DNA from: Cudoniella acicularis
Taxonomy: Eukaryota; Ascomycota; Leotiomycetes; Helotiales; Helotiaceae
NCBI GenBank assembly: GCA_013054445.1
Contig: JAAMPI010000738.1
Location: forward strand, 1-27,021
DNA length: 27,021 nucleotides
Reading direction: 5' to 3'
Shown here: positions 20,785 to 27,021 of the stretch, piece after piece
Position numbering within the stretch: position 1 is the stretch's first letter
Layout of the letters: each line of letters starts with the position of its first letter
Program-made: the position numbers and the translations under genes
The notes under the pieces: generated by a model
Seen by the model: only the letters and a program-made list of their open reading frames with translations
What the model was told of the DNA's origin: nothing
Databases searched by the model: none

Positions 20785-23351
20785 ATGAGCGGACCTCCAG
20801 GGACTTTCGCAGATACGGGTGCAGCTTCTGTAAATATGGCGGGCAGACAACGTGCCGCGCGAGGGAAGGGGAAAGGAAAGGCCGCGGAGAGTCGGCCCGC
20901 GATACCTGATGTATATCAAGAGATGCTTGCCGAAGCACTACCAATGCAGTCTGATATTTTGAAAAGACCCCCGAAAAGACGACGTACCGGTTCACGAGGT
21001 GCCCTTGTCACAACCACGGGAAGCAGTCCCGTGGAACCTCTAAGCTTAATTTTGGAAGATGACGAAGATATCTACTTCGAAGATATTTTGGACGGAGCAA
21101 CCAACACCGATCCCGAGAATGGCGAACTCGCTATATCTCCTAAGCAGCAACAAACTGCTTATCGGGGTTCAGATGAAGAATCAGAAGTCGATGAATCTGA
21201 CTTTGACTTTGGAGCGTTCGATTTTGAAAATCTACCAGATGGGGGCGGACCCAGCGGTGATCTCGAGTTAACGCTGACCAAACCTGAAACGCCGCGGTCC
21301 CAAAAAGCTACTACCAGGCGGAGGGTTGTCTCGAAGGCCGAGCGAGGCACTCGCTTGGAAATTCATAGAATGCACATTCTTTGCCTCTTATCATACCTGG
21401 ATCGGAGAAACAACTGGTGTAATGATTCTGAGGTTCAGAAATCATTAAAACTGCTCTTGGACAAAAAGACTCTGAATGATCTCAAACCAAATCCCGATTT
21501 ATCTCAATTTGGCAGGACCGAGTTTTTAAAAAGAGGCCTTGAACAAACTGCCAAGATTTGGAGGGCTAAATTCAAAATCACCGCTAGGGGAATGAAAAGA
21601 GCTCTATGGGCCGATGATGAGAAAGATTTGCAGAACGTAAGGGTTTCCCGATGAATGAATTTTTAGGTATGGGAATGGTAGAGCACTTGCATCTGACATC
21701 TATATAGTATCATTTACCAGAGGACTCCGACCTGACTTACGATAAGTCTGACTTCAGGGCGTCTGCGAAGCGCCTCAAGGGCTCCAGAGACCTTGGTGCT
21801 CAGCTCTATTGTGCTTTACTACGTAGCGCAGGTCTAGATGTTCGACTTGTGTGTTCTCTTCAACCCTTGACCTTTAATGCAGGCGGCCCACCCATGCCTC
21901 GAGGCTCTGCACCAGCGCCTAAGCCACCAACCCCAGACATCAGTGAAGAAGTCGAACCAGTAAATATTGCGGAATCACCATTTGGCAGCAATGCGCCTGA
22001 AATGCCGTTCGCTCCACGGCGCCGACTTGGACATCCAAACGCTGCAGACTATCATATGCCTGAGATACGTGCTCCTGTGCGTCTACCTCCTAGGCCAAAG
22101 CTAGAAGTCATTCAAGAGTCGCCATTTCCTATATTCTGGGTTGAAGTCCTAGACGAGGCCCACCAGAAATGGCTCCCGGTTGACCCTCTGGTCACAGAGA
22201 CGATTGCTAAACCTCGTTCTTTCGAGCCTCCCATGGCCGATCGGGAAAACAACATGTCTTATGTTATTGCCTTTGAGGATGTTGGTATCGCTCGGGACGT
22301 CACAATCCGATATGCTAAAGCCTACAATGCAAAGACGAGAAAGAACCGTATAGAATTTACGCCCAGCGGGGTTAAGTGGTGGAGGAAGACTATGAGAACT
22401 TACTCCAGAGGCTGGAAAACAGACCTCGACCAAATAGAGGATAATGAACTGGACGCTATAGAGGGAAGAGAACCAATGCCCAAAAACATTGCTGACTTTA
22501 AAGATCATCCTATATATGCCTTGGAGCGACATCTCAGGAGGAACGAGATCATCGTTGCAGAGCACGAGAGTGGGAAAGTGGCCGCAGGACGGGATCCTCG
22601 GTCTCCAGGTGGAAAGAAACTTGAAAGCGTCTACAGGAGACGCGATGTCAAAGTCGTGCGGAGCGCTGATGCTTGGTATCGCCTAGGAAGGGATGTAAAA
22701 ATGGGGGAACAACCAGTTAAAACTTTGCCTGTTAAACGAAGACCTGGTGATGGGGACATTGATGATGTCGACGAACGTCCTGGTACGAATCTCTATACCG
22801 AAGATCAGACAGAGCTGTATGAATCGCCACCTGTTGTAAATGGTCGAATACCCAAAAACTCTTTTGGGAATATTGATATTTATGTTCCTAGCATGGTTCC
22901 CAAGGGGGGTGTATATTTACCCTGTAAGTCAGAATATTCATCTTACGAGATTGCAGCGACTAATTTCTCACAGACGATGAAGCCTCTCGGGCAGCTCGAC
23001 TTTTGGGCATCGATTATGCCGATGCATTGATAGGCTTTGAATTTCGTGGTCGTCACGGAACAGCTGTACTGAAAGGTGTGGTTGTCGCTTCTGGGTACCG
23101 CGAAGCTGTCGAAGCAGTGATTGAAGGTTTCCGCGATGATCGAGCGCGGGAGCAAGAAAAAAATCCGCTCAATAGTAGTGCTCAAGATGTGGAAGAAATT
23201 CCTAGTCGGATTGCGGATCAAAAAAAGAGTCGACGGATATGTTATCGAAGGCGAAGAAGAGGCTGAAACGCCCACTCGCCAAGATGATTTTGATGATGAT
23301 GATAGTGATGAGTATGTTGATGAAGGCGGGGGAGGTTTCTTCCCTGAATGA
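20785..23351 (+). CDS. RAD4: DNA repair protein Rad4/XPC (frame broken near the C-terminus)
   Basis: This is the damage-recognition factor of nucleotide excision repair, acting with Rad23 in the nucleus. Exons are 20785-21636, 21708-22923 and 22974 onward (introns of 71 and 50 nt). A disordered acidic N-terminus (DFDFGAFDFENLP) leads to the transglutaminase-like domain (GAQLYCALLRSAGLDVRLVC near 314-333; PIFWVEVLDEAHQKWLPVDP near 425-444). BHD1 follows (HPIYALERHLRRNEII, near 551-566), then BHD2 and BHD3 (SFGNIDIYVPSMVPKGGVYL; RAARLLGIDYADALIGFEFRG). After REQEK an A7 run (23157-23163) throws the conserved tail out of frame. As written the frame ends at 23266 with a basic nonsense tail, while KMWKKFLVGLRIKKRV and an acidic end GGGGFFPE continue in the +1 frame to 23351. 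With one A fewer the protein would be 814 residues. An alternative start is the ATG at 20836 (MAGRQRAARGKGKGK). Confidence 0.93.
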
Positions 23352-23972
23352 TCGACTTCATATACCAATATACGATGTTGAAGATCGATGCTTTCTCTCA
23401 AAATTCCTTGCGGGTTGAGTTCTATTCAAAATTTTGTTTGTCTCGCAATTTGAAAAGTATCTCAGTCCACTGTTATCACAAGTTGTGTTCCTGATGCAGA
23501 CACTTAGTGTAGTTTCACCAATACCCAATTATGAACGAGATCTAGTGTGTCCTATTTTATTTACGGCCGTATCAAACAGCGCGAGTTACTTGGGGACAAT
23601 AGTTAAACCGGCTCCCTTCTCCAATCCTCGATGTCAGTCCTATACGGCCGTAAGAAAGGCTTGGCTTATTAGGCAGAACTCAACACTTGGTATAGAACAA
23701 GAAGCATTTCTTTTTGTGTTCAGAATAGGAGTTTATCTTCCAAAGTTGGATTAAGAATCGGACAGACTGAAATTGGGTGGTAATATTATTTCCATTGGGT
23801 GATTTGATGCATCAACCCCTCCAATTCTCTCCATTTTCTTGTATTGATTGTGCAACCGAAGCGAATGCTCCTAATCGTTACAACAACCCGTCTTACTGCC
23901 CAAGGGTTTGAAGCACGCGTATTTGTACACGTACACTCATGCCAATATTTTTGATATCTAGCACAATGGCGA
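23352..23972. other. Spacer between RAD4 and the RTA1-like remnant
   Basis: This contains the RAD4 3' UTR and the place where the first three helices of an RTA1-like protein would be expected. A plus open frame (23434-23754) has a weak resemblance to the RTA1 segment ending in PFSN (SASYLGTIVKPAPFSN), but the match is too poor to annotate. In the frame of the RTA1 domain a TGA at 23952-23954 closes the reading frame. Confidence 0.4.
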
Positions 23973-24694
23973 ATGAAGTGGATATCCATATACCAAGATG
24001 AGCTCTTTTGCGGCACAAATCTAGGGGCAATGTTTTTGTTGCAAAGAACTCGTAATAAGGTTCTTCCCCCACTTTCTCTGCCATTTATAGGCTGCGATAT
24101 AATTGCTTTGGTTTTGCAAGCTGCTGGGGGAGGCATCGCCGGTGGCGCGGGAAGCGATTCGGGGTTGAGAGCGAAGGGGACGAATGCTATGATTGCGGGG
24201 ATTGTGTGGCAGGTTTTTACGCTGCTTGTTTCCGTGGCTCTTGTTGTCGATTTCGTGTTTCAAACGAGGAAAGCATGGGATCACGTACCTGTTTCTGCGA
24301 AGATATTCAGTGAGAAGAGGGCTTTTAGATGCTTTTGTGCGGGTGTAGTTGGTGCATTTGTGGCGGTTTTGGGGAGGTGTCTGTATAGGATTGCGGAGAT
24401 GGTTGAGGGGTGGACGAATCCGGTTATGAAGGATGAGGTGGAGTTTGTTGTTATGAAGGGGTTGTGAGTTTTCTCTTCCTATTATTTTCTCTTTATCCCA
24501 TTTTATTACTGAGGTTGCCTTTTGTTTGTAAGGATGACAGGAAGTGAGGAGTTTGACTAATGAGTAACAGTATGATAGTTGTTGCTGTGGTTTTGTTAAC
24601 GGTCTTTCATCTTAGTTATTGCTTTCCTCATGAGTTGACGAGGCAGAAAAGTGAGAAAATTATGGCGGAAAGTGTTGGTGTTGATGAAAAGTGA
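23973..24694 (+). pseudogene. 5'-truncated RTA1-like (lipid-translocating exporter family) gene
   Basis: The RTA1 family (Rta1, Rsb1) are seven-helix fungal plasma-membrane proteins tied to sphingoid-base export and sterol/7-aminocholesterol resistance. The visible part covers only helices 4-7: FIGCDIIALVLQAAGGGIAG, NAMIAGIVWQVFTLLVSVAL, CAGVVGAFVAVLGRCLYRIA followed by EMVEGWTNPVMKDEVEF, and, after a 107-nt intron (24464-24570, branch gactaat), MIVVAVVLLTVFHLSYCFPH. The stop is at 24692-24694. The RCLYRIAEMVEG motif and the closing FH..YCFP are diagnostic. The first ATG in the open frame is 23973, but the residues before about 24080 do not look like family sequence, and helices 1-3 are not found intact. 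It could be a decayed gene or one whose upstream exons I failed to recognise. About 620 bp downstream of RAD4, same strand. Confidence 0.6.
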
Positions 24695-25601
24695 ATTTTG
24701 ACGTCGGAGAAGCTCGGGATGTGTTTGTGTTGATGGAATTTGGGGGAAAGAGTTGAGGAGTATATATCCAGTTTCCGAAAGCAACTTACAATCCAGAACT
24801 CGCAACTGGGGTACTAGGTATCCCCGTTCGGACAGAGTTTCGAGTTTCACAATCACTTTGTATGGTGGAGCACTTGTCTTACGTTCTCGGGTTTATAAGT
24901 TATATCGAAATTCGTTTGATTGGACCTGGAGTGCAAATCTTCACACCTTGTGTATCTGTTAGCTCTAGCAGGTGCTTCTAGGTTCGATTTAGAGGTGATT
25001 TGAAACCCTGCCAAAAATAACTTGCTCGAACCTTGCTAAGTTAACCAAGCCGGGCGTGCTGCTCAGCCCCTTTATTGGTTCGACCTCCACGAAAACATTC
25101 TGGTGTTGTGCAGAGGCTGACGCGCATTCCTATTCTACCGGGCGGCCCCGAGTCCTGGGTAAATGGTACTTAACTCTAGGTACAGGAAATATCGCTTAAT
25201 AGTTTCCCCAGCCCATTTAAACTTTAACGAGGCTACACGTCTTTTTGATCGTCGACTCGAGAAACCGAATCTTCCTCAATTTTTCACTTTACATGGTTGT
25301 GGATTAAACTTGATATTAGTTCTCAGCATGAGGTATTTCACCCAGACAGTCTCCTAGGCCCCCATTTTACCATGTTAGCACAATCTAGCGACCGGCCCCC
25401 AAAAGATTACAAGGGGCGGAGGCCCTTCAAGCTTGGGAAACCCTCAGTCAGGCCCGTCCCCTAAAGGATATTGCAGGGGGCCTCCCAATAGAGTCAGTTC
25501 TGATCTTTCTGACCGCAATTTCCAAGCTGAGAGCTGCTCTTTCCCCCATATCTTTTCCTCACTCTTCTCTTTTCTCGGTTTTGTTTCCTTATTCTCTCAT
25601 C
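24695..25601. other. Intergenic region with a GC-rich repeat pair
   Basis: No gene is supported between the RTA1-like remnant and the small one-TM gene. The main structure is a pair of GC-rich imperfect repeats at 25393-25485. A C/T-rich leader (about 25541-25600) precedes the next start codon. Confidence 0.5.
25393..25485. repeat. Two imperfect GC-rich self-complementary repeats
   Basis: The copies lie at about 25393-25426 and 25450-25485. Both have the plan GGCCC..CCCC, then an A-rich GATTA/GATAT core, then GGGG..GGCC..CCC. Each copy can pair its CCCC with its own GGGG, and the GGCC ends also pair. They stand out from the AT-rich surroundings. Confidence 0.6.
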
Positions 25602-26042
25602 ATGAAGGCTTTTCCCCAGGTCGTCCAGCCCGGGCTTGAGTTTGTGAATCGAGCCAAATACTCGGCGAATGAAACTTACTCGAAGTCTCAGGGAATGGAT
25701 TATTCTATGCCCAAATTTGCGATTGATCCCGTCGATAGCGGTGGGAGGAGAGAGAGACTGATATGTGGGATCCGGCTTGTTACTTTCTCTCTGACAACGA
25801 CTTTGATATTCGTTATCCTTGCGGCCGCGATTGGGGGCGATGTTGGAGGAACAATAGCTGTTGATGATGCTAAAAGTACGTCATAGTTATCATCCCCAAG
25901 AAACTCATCCAAAGTCCGGAATCTAGTGAATTAACTTCTCTGTTTAGTAACCCAAATAGCCTCCGATATAGATGTGTTATGGGGATTTGCAGATCATCTA
26001 CATGTATACATACACACGCATATATATGTATGTATTGTTTAG
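25602..26042 (+). CDS. Small single-TM protein, ectodomain nearly absent
   Basis: No known function. Exons 25602-25875 and 25948-26042 (72-nt intron with ttaac branch, GTACGT donor and tttag acceptor) give 122 residues. The N-terminal 50 residues are hydrophilic (cytoplasmic), then RERLICGIRLVTF leads into a helix (about 57-79: TTTLIFVILAAAIGGDVGG). This resembles a group of Helotiales type II/III membrane proteins with ICGLRR..F and a Gly-rich helix end, usually followed by a long extracellular domain. Here only about 40 residues follow, the last ones from a CAYAYA-type simple repeat (HVYIHTHIYVCIV), so the second exon is doubtful and the gene may be truncated. The ATG follows a C/T-rich leader typical of fungal genes, which supports the start. 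Confidence 0.45.
25998..26033. repeat. Alternating purine-pyrimidine (TA/CA-rich) tract
   Basis: Runs such as atgtatacatacacacgcat followed by atatatgtatgtat form a degenerate TA/CA microsatellite. It overlaps the doubtful second exon of the one-TM gene. Confidence 0.7.
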
Positions 26043-26741
26043 AAAACACGCGACCAGAGACATGCCCTTCGCAGAGTAAAATCGAATTTATATTCGAATT
26101 TCACTCAGTAGTGGGAGTGATCTTTTCTACCCCTCCTTGTCGCGATGTCGTTCCCAACGCTTGAAAGGATAAACAGTAACAACGATGATATATCCACAAA
26201 AAGGCGAGAAATGTCACTTACTTTATTATTTAGTCAATTTCACCCACTTCCATGTTATTTCAATTATGGTTTATTTTACTGTTTTTAAGTGTTTGATGGG
26301 ATTTTAGTGAGTTGATGGAAAAATCAGCCGAATCGTGACCAAGGCAGTTGATTGGATCATGAAAACATCCTCAGAGCCCCAAATGCCAAATTTTGAGAGG
26401 TTTTCTGTCATCAAAAAATCCCGTGACCACTTTACGCCGAACCTGCCATATTATGGAGTAATTTCTTTTTCTCGAGCAGTTGAGTCAGGAAGTTTCGCTT
26501 AATTTAGCTTGAGACTTCACAACCCCTTTCCTTCTATCTTGAACTAAAATCATCACATTCAAACCCATAGGTTAGCAGCGTCTATATCGTGGAGCGAAGA
26601 GAACATCGAGAAATCATGGCAGACTGAGAGACATTTTGGGAAACTTGGAAATGTCAGGAAGCAGGAGTTTGAGATTCAAGATGTCGTGCAAACACATAAT
26701 TCACACTCCTCCAAGCTTGGTTTGCATCGGCAAAGGCTAGA
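26043..26741. other. AT-rich convergent intergenic region, nothing recognised
   Basis: About 700 bp lie between the one-TM gene and the 3' end of the right-edge gene. AT-rich DNA without a coding signal; a short plus frame ending at 26164 is not supported. Confidence 0.45.
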
Positions 26742-27021
26742 TCAAATCCATGAGTTCTCGTATCTCAGCCTCACCAAACCCTTTCTAACACGAAAAATCA
26801 ACCTGTTTCTCACAACAGAAAGCACAGCAGCTTGACTCGGAAACTCAGGTGATATCCCATCGGCGTCAATAAACGACTCAACATCTCTGGCTCCATTTTC
26901 GCAGTCGTTAAACACCTCCAGACTACACACATCATTACTTCCTTTCTCATTTCTCTCTCCTTCCATTTCAAAGAACCGATCTCCTTCCAAATTTCCAAGA
27001 GAAAATTCGAAATCATTATCA
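26742..27021 (-). CDS. C-terminal part of an unidentified protein (5' end off the right edge)
   Basis: Reading from the window edge, a minus frame stays open for 92 residues and stops at 26742-26744. It is acidic and hydrophilic (NDFEFSLGNLEGDRFFEMEG; NDCENGARDVESFIDADG) and ends with a basic stretch (RNRLIFRVRKGLVRLRYEN). It is open right to the edge, without needing the ATG at 26990, which is what an internal exon would look like. I recognise no domain. A chance ORF remains possible. Confidence 0.4.
   Translation of the reverse strand, partial: DNDFEFSLGNLEGDRFFEMEGERNEKGSNDVCSLEVFNDCENGARDVESFIDADGISPEFPSQAAVLSVVRNRLIFRVRKGLVRLRYENSWI

Noticed and set aside
23434..23754. 106-codon plus ORF between RAD4 and the RTA1-like gene
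   Set aside because: Only a faint local resemblance to an RTA1 segment; not strong enough to annotate as coding.

Overview
The window reads as nuclear DNA of a filamentous ascomycete (Pezizomycotina). The genes carry several short introns of about 45-75 nt with GT..AG ends and CTAAC/CTAAT-like branch sites. The products are typical fungal ones: a TOK-type K+ channel, Rad4, Mak5, Trm7, an MCT-like MFS permease and an RTA1-like membrane protein. A small one-TM protein near the right end resembles a family I associate with Helotiales, so Leotiomycetes is my guess, but only a guess. No virus, plasmid, intact transposon, rRNA or complete tRNA gene was seen.

Layout, left to right. (1) An MCT-like MFS transporter on the minus strand, cut by the left edge. 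(2) An unusually long divergent intergenic region of about 3 kb with simple repeats. (3) A mitochondrial 2-oxoglutarate/malate carrier on the plus strand with a probable intron in its 5' leader. (4) TRM7 (minus) and MAK5 (plus), head to head across 213 bp; one makes tRNA 2'-O-methylations, the other matures 60S subunits. (5) A decayed minus-strand gene for an uncharacterised fungal multi-TM protein, carrying two in-frame stops and a frame change. (6) A 768-residue nuclear-looking protein with an ASCH/PUA-like domain, convergent with (7) the TOK1-type potassium channel. (8) RAD4/XPC on the plus strand, whose last ~65 codons are out of frame after an A7 run. (9) A 5'-truncated RTA1-like gene. 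(10) A short one-TM protein with almost no ectodomain. (11) The C-terminal end of an unidentified minus-strand gene at the right edge.

The housekeeping blocks (carrier, TRM7/MAK5, ASCH protein/TOK1/RAD4) are interleaved with decaying or variable membrane-protein genes. The items most worth a second look are the multi-lesion pseudogene, the RAD4 homopolymer frameshift, the ASCH-domain protein with SUMO-interaction-like and SQ/TQ-rich segments, and the truncated RTA1-like gene. All calls come from reading the sequence; exon borders were set by splice signals plus continuity of recognisable protein motifs.
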